Notes under the pieces: generated by a model
The model's database searches: none
Told to the model about the DNA's origin: nothing
Seen by the model: only the letters and a program-made list of their open reading frames with translations
Source of the DNA: UMGS172 sp045636945
GTDB taxonomy: Bacteria > Bacillota > Clostridia > Oscillospirales > Acutalibacteraceae
Assembly (NCBI GenBank): GCA_045636945.1
Contig: JAZTYO010000038.1
Coordinates: 1 to 28,566 of the forward strand
DNA length: 28,566 bases
Reading direction: 5' to 3'
Position numbers and translations under genes: made by a program
Shown: positions 8,181 to 17,070 of the stretch, piece after piece
How positions within the stretch are numbered: the stretch's first letter is position 1
Layout: each line of letters begins with the position of its first letter

Positions 8181-8209
8181 TTGTTTTCTACTTGTATTAG
8201 AACTATTAT
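8181..8209 (+). promoter_or_regulatory. Possible promoter for alr-lacZ
   Basis: TTGTTT (8181-8186) and TATTAT (8204-8209) are 17 bp apart. A second -10-like TATAAT at 8245-8250 lies closer to alr but lacks a good -35. The stretch 8145-8291 is AT-rich and holds no gene or clear operator. Confidence 0.4.
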
Positions 8210-8291
8210 ATAAAATAAGTGTAGAAAAATTTGTCACAATGATGTATAATAAAATAAATATATCCAAATTCTTATTTTAAAGAGGGACATC

Positions 8292-9473
8292 ATGGATTTT
8301 TTAAGACGAACCTGGGCCGAAATTGACCTTGACGATGCACTTTTTAATTTTGAAAATATCAAAAAGATTGCCGACGGTCGAAGCATTATGCCGGTAGTAA
8401 AAGCCGATGCTTACGGCCACGGTGCCAATGTTTTGGCCAAGCTTTACGAGGATAACGGTGCCGACGGTTTTGCGGTCTCCAATATCAACGAAGCAATTAA
8501 ACTGCGAAAGTTCGGAATCAAGAAGGATATTCTTGTTCTTGGCTTTACACCGATAAAATACATTCAGCAGATGTATGCCTTTAACATTACTCAGGCAGTC
8601 TATTGTCTTGATTATGCCAAGCAACTGTCCAAATCTGCAGGTCAAAACAATTTTGTTATAAAAGCGCATTTCAAAATTGATACAGGTATGTGCCGAATAG
8701 GTTTTGATGCACGCAACAATAATTTCAACGGAATTGCAGAAATTGAGGAATGCCTGAATCTCCCCAATCTCCAATTTGAAGGTATTTTTACTCATTTTTC
8801 TTCGGCCGATAGTATCGACCAAGCTGATATCAAATTTTCCAATAACCAATACGAACTGTTCTGCGAAACGGTTGAAATATTAAAGAAAAACGGTCACGAT
8901 TTTAAATTTATCCACTGCTGTAACTCAGCCGCTTCGGCATTAAGAAGCAGTGACAACGGAAATCTTATACGACCCGGTATCATTCTTTACGGACTCTCCC
9001 CTTCATTTGGACTAGATGTCGGCTTCGTACAAAAGCCTATTATGTCGGTCAAATCGGCGGTATCAATGGTAAAGAACATTGATAGCGGCGACCCAGTAAG
9101 CTACGGACGTACATTCATCGCCGACCACGAAATGAAGTTAGCCACTGTACCTATCGGTTATGCAGACGGTTATCCGAGAGCAATGTCCAACCAGGGTTTT
9201 GTTTTAATCAACGGCAAAAAAGCCCCTATTATCGGCCGTGTCTGTATGGACCAAATGACAGTAGATGTTACTGATATTGAAAATGTAGAAATCGGCACCG
9301 TAGTTACGGTAATAGGTCAAGACGGTGAATTTTTAATAACTCTTGATGATATCGCCAAAGTATGCAATACGATTAGTTACGAAATTATGTGTAATATATC
9401 AATACGTATGCCGCGTGTTTATATAAAAAATAACAAGCTCTCAGAGGTTGTTTATTTAGGAGGTACATTATGA
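8292..9473 (+). CDS. alr: Alanine racemase
   Basis: PLP enzyme that interconverts L- and D-alanine to supply D-Ala for peptidoglycan. It has 393 residues, the usual size. The PLP-binding lysine is K37 in VVKADAYGHGA at the start of the TIM barrel. The catalytic tyrosine is Y271 in VSYGRTF. The C-terminal beta domain carries the family segment GRVCMDQMTVDVT. The ATG has AGAGGGAC upstream. Its last codons contain the GGAGG ribosome binding site of lacZ, and its TGA overlaps the lacZ ATG (ATGA). The two genes are therefore expected to be co-transcribed and translationally coupled. Confidence 0.96.
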   Translation: MDFLRRTWAEIDLDDALFNFENIKKIADGRSIMPVVKADAYGHGANVLAKLYEDNGADGFAVSNINEAIKLRKFGIKKDILVLGFTPIKYIQQMYAFNITQAVYCLDYAKQLSKSAGQNNFVIKAHFKIDTGMCRIGFDARNNNFNGIAEIEECLNLPNLQFEGIFTHFSSADSIDQADIKFSNNQYELFCETVEILKKNGHDFKFIHCCNSAASALRSSDNGNLIRPGIILYGLSPSFGLDVGFVQKPIMSVKSAVSMVKNIDSGDPVSYGRTFIADHEMKLATVPIGYADGYPRAMSNQGFVLINGKKAPIIGRVCMDQMTVDVTDIENVEIGTVVTVIGQDGEFLITLDDIAKVCNTISYEIMCNISIRMPRVYIKNNKLSEVVYLGGTL

Positions 9474-12400
9474 TAAGAGAACGCTACCACAATAATATCA
9501 ATGTGTCGCGTTTAGGAACTGCAAGTCCGAGAGCCTACTATATCCCTTACGGCACACCTGAAGAGGCCAAGGCCAACGTCCGTGAGGAAAGCAGTCGCTT
9601 TAAGCTTTTATCAGATTGCAAGTGGGCATTCAGGTATTTTGATTCTTACGAGTATATCCCCGAAAACATTACCGATGAGAATATCAGTCTTTCGGATTGG
9701 GATAAGATTCCCGTTCCCTCTAACTGGCAGTTGCAGGGCTACGATAATCCTCAGTACATCAATGCTCGCTTCCCCTTCCCCATTGACATTCCCAACGTTC
9801 CCAAGAATACACCTGCCGGAGTTTATGCAATTGACTTCACAGTACACGACGATATTGACACCTACAGTAAATACATTGTTTTTGAGGGTGTTGACAGTTG
9901 TGTTTATCTTTACATAAACGGACAGTTTGTAGGTTACAGTCAGATTTCGCACCTTTTGTCTGAATTTGATGTTTCAAAGTACCTTAAAAACGGTAAAAAC
10001 CGTCTTACCGCTATCGTTTCAAAGTGGTGTGATGGCTCATACCTTGAGTGTCAGGACAAATGGAGAATGTCGGGTATTTTCCGCGACGTTTATCTTCTCA
10101 TCCGTCCTAAGGGTCACGTTTGTGACATTCAGGTCGGAACAACTCTTTCCGACGATTTCCGTGAAGCAACCGTTAACGTAAATATTGAGTCGGCAATCTC
10201 TGAGGATTCTATTGCCACACTTTTCAATTCTCAGGGTGAAAAGCTTGAAACAACACTTTTTGACGCTTCAGGTCACGCAGAATTTAAGGTTGCCGACCCC
10301 AGAATGTGGAGTGCTGAGTATCCTGAACTTTATAAGGTTATTATCGAAAGCGGTGACGAGTTTATCACCGTGCCTTTCGGTATTAAATCGCAGAAAATTG
10401 AGGACGGCGTTTTCTACTTCAACGGTCGTGCTATTAAGATAAAGGGTGTCAACCGTCACGACTTCAACTACAAAAACGGTTACGTTTGTTCCATAGCCGA
10501 TATGAAAAAAGATATTATGACAATGAAACGTCACAATATCAATGCAATTCGTACATCTCACTATCCCAATGACCCGAGATTTTATCAGCTTTGTGACGAA
10601 CTCGGTATGTACGTTATGTGTGAGGCTGATTTTGAGTGCCACGGTGTTGGCGGGTCTAACTATTACAACCGCATAAGCCCCATCAAACGTCTCGTCAGAG
10701 GCACTATCGCTGACGACCCTCAGTGGGAAGCACAGATTGTTGAGCGTGTTCTTTTGATGGTTGAAAACTTCAAGAACAACACCTCTATCATTTCCTGGTC
10801 GATGGGTAATGAATCTGGTTGGGGTTGCAATGTTGACAAAGCACTTATTGAAACCAAGCGTCGCGATCCTTCGAGATTCACTCATTATGAGGATATTATT
10901 TCAGGCTCAACCGAAACTCAGCTTTATCTCGACGAGATGCCTGCAGCGGTTGATACACACAGCCGTATGTACTCACCACCTGCTTGGTGCGAAAATATGA
11001 TGCGTGTCTGCGCTGAACAGAAATACCCCAAGCCGTTTGTACTTTGTGAGTATTGCCACGCCATGGGCAACGGGCCCGGTGACCTCAAGGAATATTGGGA
11101 TATAATCAACAAGTATGACTGCTTTATGGGTGGTTTTGTCTGGGAATGGTTTAACCACGGTCTTTACAACGGCAAGGCTGAAAATGGCAAGGCAAAATAC
11201 TTCTACGGCGGCGACTACGGTGAAAAGTATCACGATGCCGAGTTTGTCTGTGATGGTCTTGTATCTCCCGACGTTAAGCCCATGCCCGGTCTTAAGGAAT
11301 ACAAGAATATACTCAAGCCCTTCTCACTTACTCCCGTTGATATTGAAAACGGAATTTTCGACCTTACCAACTGTTACGACTTCAGCTACCTTTCACGACT
11401 TGAAGGTAATTGGGAATTAACACAAAACGGTGAGGTTGTTGCAAGCGGAGCACTTGGTTCACTTGCCATTCCCCCAAGAAAGACCGAACGCGTATCATTG
11501 GGCTACAATATGCCTGCTACCGGACGTTGCTTCGTTCGTGTTTGGTTCTGTTCTTACGGTAACGCCTGCATTCCCGACGGTGAGATTGTTGGCTTTGAGC
11601 AGTTTGAATTGCCCACCGAACAGGTTATTGTTGATAAAATGCCCTACGGCAGTGTAAATTACACCGAGGACAACCTCAACATCACCCTTTCTACCGACCG
11701 TTTCACTTATGTTTTCAATAAAGAGCAATGCGGATTCACCTCTTTGAATGTAAACGGCAAAGAGCTTCTTAAAGACGCTATGGCCTTCAATATTTGGCGT
11801 GCACCCACCGATAACGACCGTTTTGAAAAATCAAAGTGGTTTGGCGCCTGCCTTAACGACTCCTCTGCTTACGAGAAATCAACTACCGTTTCCGAGCACG
11901 ACGGCGTTGTTACCATTACTAACGACTTTATTATGGCTGCACCTACCAAACGGCCTCACTTCAATGTTTCGGCTGAATGGTCAATTTTCCACGACGGTAC
12001 AATTTCTCTGCACCTTAACGGAAAACTCGGCAAGGGTATCAGATTTACACCTATTAAAGACGGCGAGCTTGAAAACCCGTATGATGACCAGGTTGATATT
12101 ATCACCTATTTCCCGAGATTCGGCTTCAATATGACACTTGATAAGTCCTTTGATGCTGTTGAGTACTTCGGTATGGGTCCCTACCATTCTTACTGTGATA
12201 TGCACCATTCATCATTTATGGGCAAGTTCAACTCAACCGCCAAAAAGGAATTCTTTGAATTCATTCGTCCTCAGGATTGCGGCAACCATTGGAACACCGA
12301 GTTTGCATATGTTCACGATATAAGCGGTGCAGGTATTGCGGTTGTTAAGCAGGATAACTCTTTTGATTTCTCGGCAATTCCTTACGAGGCTCACGAGCTC

Positions 12401-12598
12401 GGCAGTTATAATCACAACTTTGAGTTGCCCGAGTCTAGCAAGACAGTATTTTCAATCGATTACAAAAACAGCGGTGTCGGTTCAAACTCCTGCGGACCGG
12501 TTCTTTTAGAACAGTACCGTATGGCTGATAAGGAATTTACCTTCAACGTAAAACTTATTCCCACCGACAAACCTCTCAAATTCCCCGAAGATATTTAA
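9470..12598 (+). CDS. lacZ: Beta-galactosidase, glycoside hydrolase family 2 (LacZ type)
   Basis: Large cytoplasmic GH2 enzyme of 1042 residues hydrolysing terminal beta-galactosides such as lactose. The domain order is the LacZ one: jelly-roll sugar-binding domain (about 40-215), immunoglobulin-like domain, TIM barrel (about 310-620), and a C-terminal beta-galactosidase small chain. The acid/base is E448 in GNESGWG and the nucleophile E527 in LCEYCHAMGNGPG. There is no signal peptide. It overlaps alr by four bases. Codons ending in C (ttc, tac, gac, aac) are frequent compared with neighbouring regulatory genes, as also seen in the aconitase and isocitrate dehydrogenase genes, which suggests high expression rather than foreign origin. 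No sugar transporter or lac regulator is nearby. Confidence 0.96.
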   Translation: MIRERYHNNINVSRLGTASPRAYYIPYGTPEEAKANVREESSRFKLLSDCKWAFRYFDSYEYIPENITDENISLSDWDKIPVPSNWQLQGYDNPQYINARFPFPIDIPNVPKNTPAGVYAIDFTVHDDIDTYSKYIVFEGVDSCVYLYINGQFVGYSQISHLLSEFDVSKYLKNGKNRLTAIVSKWCDGSYLECQDKWRMSGIFRDVYLLIRPKGHVCDIQVGTTLSDDFREATVNVNIESAISEDSIATLFNSQGEKLETTLFDASGHAEFKVADPRMWSAEYPELYKVIIESGDEFITVPFGIKSQKIEDGVFYFNGRAIKIKGVNRHDFNYKNGYVCSIADMKKDIMTMKRHNINAIRTSHYPNDPRFYQLCDELGMYVMCEADFECHGVGGSNYYNRISPIKRLVRGTIADDPQWEAQIVERVLLMVENFKNNTSIISWSMGNESGWGCNVDKALIETKRRDPSRFTHYEDIISGSTETQLYLDEMPAAVDTHSRMYSPPAWCENMMRVCAEQKYPKPFVLCEYCHAMGNGPGDLKEYWDIINKYDCFMGGFVWEWFNHGLYNGKAENGKAKYFYGGDYGEKYHDAEFVCDGLVSPDVKPMPGLKEYKNILKPFSLTPVDIENGIFDLTNCYDFSYLSRLEGNWELTQNGEVVASGALGSLAIPPRKTERVSLGYNMPATGRCFVRVWFCSYGNACIPDGEIVGFEQFELPTEQVIVDKMPYGSVNYTEDNLNITLSTDRFTYVFNKEQCGFTSLNVNGKELLKDAMAFNIWRAPTDNDRFEKSKWFGACLNDSSAYEKSTTVSEHDGVVTITNDFIMAAPTKRPHFNVSAEWSIFHDGTISLHLNGKLGKGIRFTPIKDGELENPYDDQVDIITYFPRFGFNMTLDKSFDAVEYFGMGPYHSYCDMHHSSFMGKFNSTAKKEFFEFIRPQDCGNHWNTEFAYVHDISGAGIAVVKQDNSFDFSAIPYEAHELGSYNHNFELPESSKTVFSIDYKNSGVGSNSCGPVLLEQYRMADKEFTFNVKLIPTDKPLKFPEDI

Positions 12599-12605
12599 AG
12601 ACACA

Positions 12606-12645
12606 AATAACTCCTTTGAAAATTTTCCAAAGGAGTTATTTTTTT
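12606..12645 (+). terminator. Intrinsic terminator after lacZ
   Basis: A 13-bp perfect stem, AATAACTCCTTTG (12606-12618) with CAAAGGAGTTATT (12628-12640), and a 9-nt loop, followed by T residues. It lies 7 nt after the lacZ stop and directly abuts the stop of the convergent HAD gene, so it may also work in the opposite direction, with a weaker T run there. Confidence 0.88.
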
Positions 12646-13285
12646 AAACTAAATCAATAAGTTGAGAAATTTTTTCGGCAATATAGGTTGCACCGGCTGT
12701 GGAAAGTTCATCTCTTGAACCAAATCCCCACAAAACACCGATTGAATCAATACCGTTTACGTTGGCACCGTCAATATCGTGGTGACGGTCACCGATCATA
12801 ACAACATTATTCAAATCGTCAATTTTAAGTTGCTCCAAGGCATAGGTAATAACCTTGTCCTTGGAGTTTCTGCTTGCATCGAACGTTGCGGCAGCAACAA
12901 AATCAAAGTATTTCAGCAAATCAAAATGTTCCAATATACGCATTGTAAATTCTTCAGGCTTTGAGGTTGCGATTATCAGCTTTTTGCCGTTATTTTTGAG
13001 TGTTTCGAGCATAGCCACAATACCGTCATACACTCTATTTTCAAATAATCCCTTAACACGGAAGGTTTCACGGTAATAGGCCGTTGCTTTCTCAGAATCC
13101 TCTTTTGAAAAGCCATAATATTCCGAAAACGCATCCACCAAGGGAGGTCCTATAAACTTATACAGAGTCTTTTTATCCTCAACCTCAATACCGAATTTAT
13201 TCAAAGCGTAAGCAACAGAATTTGTAATACCCTCAGAAGGGTCGGTCAAAGTACCGTCAAGGTCAAACAAAAGATAATCGTACAT
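12644..13285 (-). CDS. HAD-superfamily phosphatase (phosphoglycolate phosphatase/PpaX-like)
   Basis: A soluble HAD hydrolase of 213 residues. The four HAD motifs are present in order: I, FDLDGTLTD near residue 9; II, the Ser/Thr in IIATSKPE; III, Lys in SKDKVITYAL; and IV, VVMIGDRHHDIDGA. A helical type-1 cap lies between motifs I and II. This is the Gph/PpaX-like branch acting on small phosphate esters; the actual substrate (phosphoglycolate, pyrophosphate or a nucleotide) cannot be read from sequence. The ATG has GAGGTGA six nt upstream. It follows the dnaJ terminator in the same direction and converges on lacZ. Confidence 0.88.
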   Translation of the reverse strand: MYDYLLFDLDGTLTDPSEGITNSVAYALNKFGIEVEDKKTLYKFIGPPLVDAFSEYYGFSKEDSEKATAYYRETFRVKGLFENRVYDGIVAMLETLKNNGKKLIIATSKPEEFTMRILEHFDLLKYFDFVAAATFDASRNSKDKVITYALEQLKIDDLNNVVMIGDRHHDIDGANVNGIDSIGVLWGFGSRDELSTAGATYIAEKISQLIDLV

Positions 13286-13323
13286 TTCTTCACCTCAAAC
13301 AAGCGTTTTTTCTATCATAACAC

Positions 13324-13355
13324 AAACCCCTTTGGAAATCAATCCAAAGGGGTTT
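13324..13355 (-). terminator. Intrinsic terminator of the hrcA-grpE-dnaK-dnaJ operon
   Basis: A perfect 12-bp stem, AAACCCCTTTGG with CCAAAGGGGTTT, and an 8-nt loop, three nt after the dnaJ stop on the minus strand. The following T tract is short and interrupted, so some readthrough into the HAD gene is possible. Confidence 0.75.
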
Positions 13356-13358
13356 AAT

Positions 13359-14519
13359 TTAATCTTTAAAGAATTCCTTAACCTTATCGAAAAAGCCTTT
13401 ACGTTTTTTGTAGCAACTGTCATCGGTCGATTCTTCAAAATTCTTGAGCATTTCTTTTTGCGACTTATTAAGATTATTAGGAATTTCAACAATAATCTTA
13501 ACATATTGGTCGCCACGACCCGAGTAGTTAAGGCGTTGGATACCCTTACCTCTGAGTTTGAACTCGTCACCGGGTTGAGTACCCTCGTGAATGGTGAACT
13601 TAACCTTACCGTCAAGTGTCGGAACGATAATATCTGCACCCAAAGCAGCCTGAGTAAACGAAACGGGAATTTCACAATAAATATCAAAGCCGTCACGTTC
13701 AAAAATGGGATGGGGACGGACCGAAATATTTACGTGAAGGTCGCCTGCAGGTCCACCGTTAGCACCTGTGTCACCGCCTCCGCGAAGATTGATATACTGT
13801 CCGTCATCAACACCTGCAGGGATGTTAATCTCTCTTTCGGTAGTTCTTCTTATTCTACCCTTACCTGCACAAACCTTGCACGGATGGTCGATTCTCTTAC
13901 CTGTTCCGCGACATTGGTCACAAGCACGTGTAGTCTGCATAGCACCGAACGGGGTACGCTGGGTAACATAAATCTGACCCGAGCCGTTACAAGCAGGACA
14001 GGTTTGAGGGCTATGACCCTTTTCACAACCATTACCGCCACATTCAGTACAGTTTTCGATACGTGTAACCTTAATCTTTTTATTACAGCCTTTAGCTGCT
14101 TCTTCAAAGGTAAGGACAACCGAAGCCGACGTATCGGCACCCTTTCTGGGAGCATTGGGGTTAGCACGTCTTTGACCTCCACCGCCAAAACCACCACCAA
14201 AGATACTGCCAAAAATATCACCGAGGTCTCCGAAATCGCCAAAGCCACCGAAACCTCCGCCATAAGCACCGCCACCTGCACCGAAGTTAGGGTCGACACC
14301 TGCGTGACCGTATTGGTCGTATCTTGCTTTCTTTTCAGAGTCGGAAAGCACCTCATAAGCCTCATTTACCTCTTTAAAGGACTTTTCAGCCTCTGTATCA
14401 CCTGGATGCAGGTCAGGATGATATTTTTTAGCCATCTTACGATAGGCTTTTTTTATCTCATCATCACTTGCGCTTTTGTCTACTCCAAGCACTTCGTAAT
14501 AATCTCTTTTTTCTGCCAA
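13359..14519 (-). CDS. dnaJ: Chaperone DnaJ (Hsp40)
   Basis: DnaK co-chaperone of 386 residues. It has an N-terminal J domain (about 1-70) with the HPD tripeptide in YHPDLHPGD, a long Gly/Phe-rich linker, and four CxxCxGxG-type zinc repeats (CTECGGNG, CPACNGSG, CDQCRGTG, CKVCAGKG). The C-terminal substrate-binding domains then follow. All signatures of a full class A DnaJ are intact. The start codon is TTG (14517-14519) with GGAGG eight nt upstream. It is last in hrcA-grpE-dnaK-dnaJ, 69 nt after dnaK, separated by a hairpin. Confidence 0.97.
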   Translation of the reverse strand: MAEKRDYYEVLGVDKSASDDEIKKAYRKMAKKYHPDLHPGDTEAEKSFKEVNEAYEVLSDSEKKARYDQYGHAGVDPNFGAGGGAYGGGFGGFGDFGDLGDIFGSIFGGGFGGGGQRRANPNAPRKGADTSASVVLTFEEAAKGCNKKIKVTRIENCTECGGNGCEKGHSPQTCPACNGSGQIYVTQRTPFGAMQTTRACDQCRGTGKRIDHPCKVCAGKGRIRRTTEREINIPAGVDDGQYINLRGGGDTGANGGPAGDLHVNISVRPHPIFERDGFDIYCEIPVSFTQAALGADIIVPTLDGKVKFTIHEGTQPGDEFKLRGKGIQRLNYSGRGDQYVKIIVEIPNNLNKSQKEMLKNFEESTDDSCYKKRKGFFDKVKEFFKD

Positions 14520-14547
14520 GTGCTTATCCTCCTATATTATATGTAGA

Positions 14548-14574
14548 CTTACGGACACAAAATGTGCCCGTAAG
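14548..14574 (-). other. Intercistronic hairpin between dnaK and dnaJ
   Basis: In the minus-strand RNA, 12 pairs (one G-U) form between CTTACGGGCACA and TGTGTCCGTAAG around a TTT loop. No T run follows, so a role in mRNA processing or stability, or in setting the DnaK:DnaJ ratio, is likelier than termination. Confidence 0.55.
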
Positions 14575-14588
14575 CCATAAAGAATCAA

Positions 14589-16439
14589 TTATTTCTTGGT
14601 ATCATCAACGTCGGTAAAGTCGGCGTCGTAAACGTTATTGGGGTCAGTGTTGTAAGCAGGTCCTTCGGGGTTGCCGTTAGGTTGACCCTGTGCTCCCTGA
14701 GCCTCCTGAGCAGCCTTGTATACCTTCTCGGAAATTGCATAAACCTTTTTCTGAAGGTCTTCCTGCTTAACCTTGATAGCCTCGGTATCGGTACCCTTCA
14801 AAGCTTCTTTCAAAGCATCGCAAGCACCCTGGATATCGGTCTTTTCAGCATCGGTCAGCTTGTCGCCAAAGTCGGCAATGGTCTTTTCAGAGGTATATAC
14901 CAACTGGTCAGCATTGTTTCTGAGGTCAGCCTCTTCACGACGCTTTTTATCCTCAGCAGCATACTGCTCGGCCTCTTTAACTGCCTTATCAATATCGTCC
15001 TTGGACATATTGGTAGAAGATGTGATAGTGATGGACTGTTCTTTGCCGGTGCCAAGATCCTTAGCCGATACATTTACGATACCATTTGCATCGATATCAA
15101 AAGAAACCTCAATCTGAGGGATTCCACGAGGTGCGGGAGCAATTCCGTCGAGCTTAAATACGCCAAGGGTCTTGTTATCCCTTGCGAATTCACGTTCACC
15201 CTGAAGAACGTGAACCTCAACCGAGGTCTGACCGTCTGCAGCGGTAGAGAAAATCTGACTCTTGTTGGTAGGAATGGTGGTGTTACGCTCGATAACCTTG
15301 GTGCAAACACCGCCCATGGTTTCGATACCCAAAGACAACGGAGTTACGTCGAGAAGGAGAAGTCCCTTAACGTCGCCGCCGAGAACACCGCCCTGCAAGG
15401 CAGCACCCAAAGCCACGCACTCATCGGGGTTGATACCCTTGAAGGGGTCACGACCGATAAACTTCTTAACAGCCTCCTGAACGGCAGGAATACGGCTAGA
15501 GCCACCAACCATCAAAACCTTATTGATTTCGGATGTAGAAATACCTGAGTCTGCCAAAGCCTGACGGACAGGACCCATAGTAGCCTCAACAAGGTCTGCA
15601 GTGATTTCATTGAACTTTGCACGGGTCAAAGTACCCTCATAGTGCTTAGGACCTGTCGCATCAACAGTAATAAAGGGCAGGTTGATGTCAGCAGTGGTCA
15701 TACCCGAAAGGTCAATCTTAGCTTTTTCAGCAGCTTCCTTGATTCTCTGCATTGCCATCTTATCGGAAGAAAGGTCTATACCGTTCTGTGCCTTAAAGTC
15801 GGCTACGATCCAATCCATAACGCGTTTATCAAAATCGTCACCGCCAAGACGGTTGTTACCTGCGGTAGCCAAAACTTCCTGAACGCCGTCACCCATCTCG
15901 ATGATGGAAACGTCGAAGGTACCGCCGCCAAGGTCATAAACCATAACCTTCTGGTCATCTTCCTTGTCAACACCGAAAGCCAAAGCTGCTGCGGTAGGCT
16001 CGTTGATGATACGCTTTACCTCAAGACCTGCAATCTTACCTGCATCTTTGGTTGCCTGACGCTGTGCATCGGAGAAGTAAGCAGGAACAGTGATAACTGC
16101 CTCGGTTACGGGTGCACCAAGATAAGCCTCGGCATCGGCCTTCAATTTCTGAAGAATGATAGCAGAAATTTCCTGAGGAGTGTAGTTCTTTCCATCAATA
16201 TTTACGTTGTATGCAGTACCCATTTCTCTCTTGATAGAGATAACGGTTCTGTCGGGGTTGGTGATAGCCTGACGCTTTGCAACCTGACCTACCATTCTTT
16301 CACCGGTCTTGGAGAACGCAACAACCGAAGGAGTTGTTCTTCCGCCTTCTGCGTTAGGAATAACGACTGCTTCGCCACCTTCCATAACTGCTACACAAGA
16401 GTTGGTAGTACCAAGATCAATACCTATAATCTTTCCCAT
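14589..16439 (-). CDS. dnaK: Chaperone DnaK (Hsp70)
   Basis: ATP-driven Hsp70 chaperone of 616 residues. The nucleotide-binding domain opens with GIDLGTTNSC and contains the phosphate-2 segment VYDLGGGTFDVS and the adenosine motif VLMVGGSSRIPAV. The hydrophobic linker LLLLDVTPLSLGIETMGG joins it to the beta-sandwich substrate domain and helical lid. The tail is rich in Gln, Gly and Asp and ends near DADFTDVDDTKK. The Gram-positive form, lacking the roughly 24-residue insertion of the Gram-negative ATPase domain, fits the size. The start is the ATG at 16437-16439 with TTGGAGG upstream, rather than an earlier in-frame start at 16454. It lies 72 nt after grpE. Confidence 0.98.
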   Translation of the reverse strand: MGKIIGIDLGTTNSCVAVMEGGEAVVIPNAEGGRTTPSVVAFSKTGERMVGQVAKRQAITNPDRTVISIKREMGTAYNVNIDGKNYTPQEISAIILQKLKADAEAYLGAPVTEAVITVPAYFSDAQRQATKDAGKIAGLEVKRIINEPTAAALAFGVDKEDDQKVMVYDLGGGTFDVSIIEMGDGVQEVLATAGNNRLGGDDFDKRVMDWIVADFKAQNGIDLSSDKMAMQRIKEAAEKAKIDLSGMTTADINLPFITVDATGPKHYEGTLTRAKFNEITADLVEATMGPVRQALADSGISTSEINKVLMVGGSSRIPAVQEAVKKFIGRDPFKGINPDECVALGAALQGGVLGGDVKGLLLLDVTPLSLGIETMGGVCTKVIERNTTIPTNKSQIFSTAADGQTSVEVHVLQGEREFARDNKTLGVFKLDGIAPAPRGIPQIEVSFDIDANGIVNVSAKDLGTGKEQSITITSSTNMSKDDIDKAVKEAEQYAAEDKKRREEADLRNNADQLVYTSEKTIADFGDKLTDAEKTDIQGACDALKEALKGTDTEAIKVKQEDLQKKVYAISEKVYKAAQEAQGAQGQPNGNPEGPAYNTDPNNVYDADFTDVDDTKK

Positions 16440-16511
16440 AATAAAAACCTCCAATAAGATTTATGTTTTATTATTTAATGTTTATTTAATGGCAATAGCC
16501 TTTAAAACAAT

Positions 16512-17018
16512 TTAGTTTGCGACCTGCACCATTGCAGGACGGATAACGGTGTCACCGATTTTATAACCCTTTTGAAGCACGTTGCTAATAACGTTTTCAC
16601 CAAAGTTTTCATCCTCGATATGCATTACAGCCTCGTGATATTGCGGGTCAAAGGTCTCACCGACTGCACCAAGCTCAACCAAGCCAAGGTCTTTAACAGC
16701 ATCGGTCAGCATCTTGACAATCATCTCAACGCCCTTGGCATAATCAGCACTGTCCTTATCAGCAGCATTTGCACGGTCAACGTTATCAAACACGGGCAAC
16801 AGTTTTTTCAAAAGATTGGCCGAAGTAAACTCGGCAGCAGCTATTCTTTCTTTCTCGGTACGGCGTTTGAAGTTATCAAATTCAGCAGCAGTACGTAACA
16901 GCAGGTCCTTCTGATTCTGAAGTTCCTCTTCTAATTTTTTAATCTGTTCAGCTGATACAGAACTCTTTTTAGATTTCTTCTCTTTGGTTTCTGTTGTGGT
17001 CTTTTCCTTTTCGGCCAA
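16512..17018 (-). CDS. grpE: Nucleotide exchange factor GrpE
   Basis: DnaK nucleotide-exchange factor of about 168 residues. A charged, low-complexity Lys/Glu/Thr N-terminus leads into the long dimerising coiled coil (KKLEEELQNQKDLLLRTAAE) with the conserved FDNFKRRTEKE segment. The C-terminal beta domain carries the family ending DTVIRPAMVQVA. The start is uncertain. An ATG at 17025-17027 directly touches the AAAGGA ribosome binding site, which is too close. The TTG at 17016-17018 is nine nt from it and is preferred. An upstream TTG at 17036 has no such site. It is second in the hrcA operon, between hrcA and dnaK. Confidence 0.94.
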   Translation of the reverse strand: MAEKEKTTTETKEKKSKKSSVSAEQIKKLEEELQNQKDLLLRTAAEFDNFKRRTEKERIAAAEFTSANLLKKLLPVFDNVDRANAADKDSADYAKGVEMIVKMLTDAVKDLGLVELGAVGETFDPQYHEAVMHIEDENFGENVISNVLQKGYKIGDTVIRPAMVQVAN

Positions 17019-17041
17019 AGAACTCATTCCTTTCAAGGTAT

Positions 17042-17069
17042 ATTATAACCGACAAGCGGTAATTTACAA
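17042..17069 (-). promoter_or_regulatory. Possible internal promoter ahead of grpE
   Basis: On the minus strand TTGTAA (17064-17069) and TATAAT (17042-17047) are 16 bp apart in the short hrcA-grpE gap. A transcript from here would begin just before the grpE ribosome binding site. The -35 match is modest and there is no operator, so this may be chance. Confidence 0.3.
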
Positions 17070-17070
17070 T

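Noticed and set aside
13332..14546. Long plus-strand open frame (404 codons) opposite dnaJ
   Set aside because: It is the antisense shadow of dnaJ, whose J domain and zinc repeats are unmistakable; the antisense product is a low-complexity Ser/Thr-rich sequence with no ribosome binding site.
14682..16457. Plus-strand open frames of 288 and 271 codons opposite dnaK
   Set aside because: Antisense shadows of a highly biased gene; no ribosome binding site, promoter or recognisable domain.
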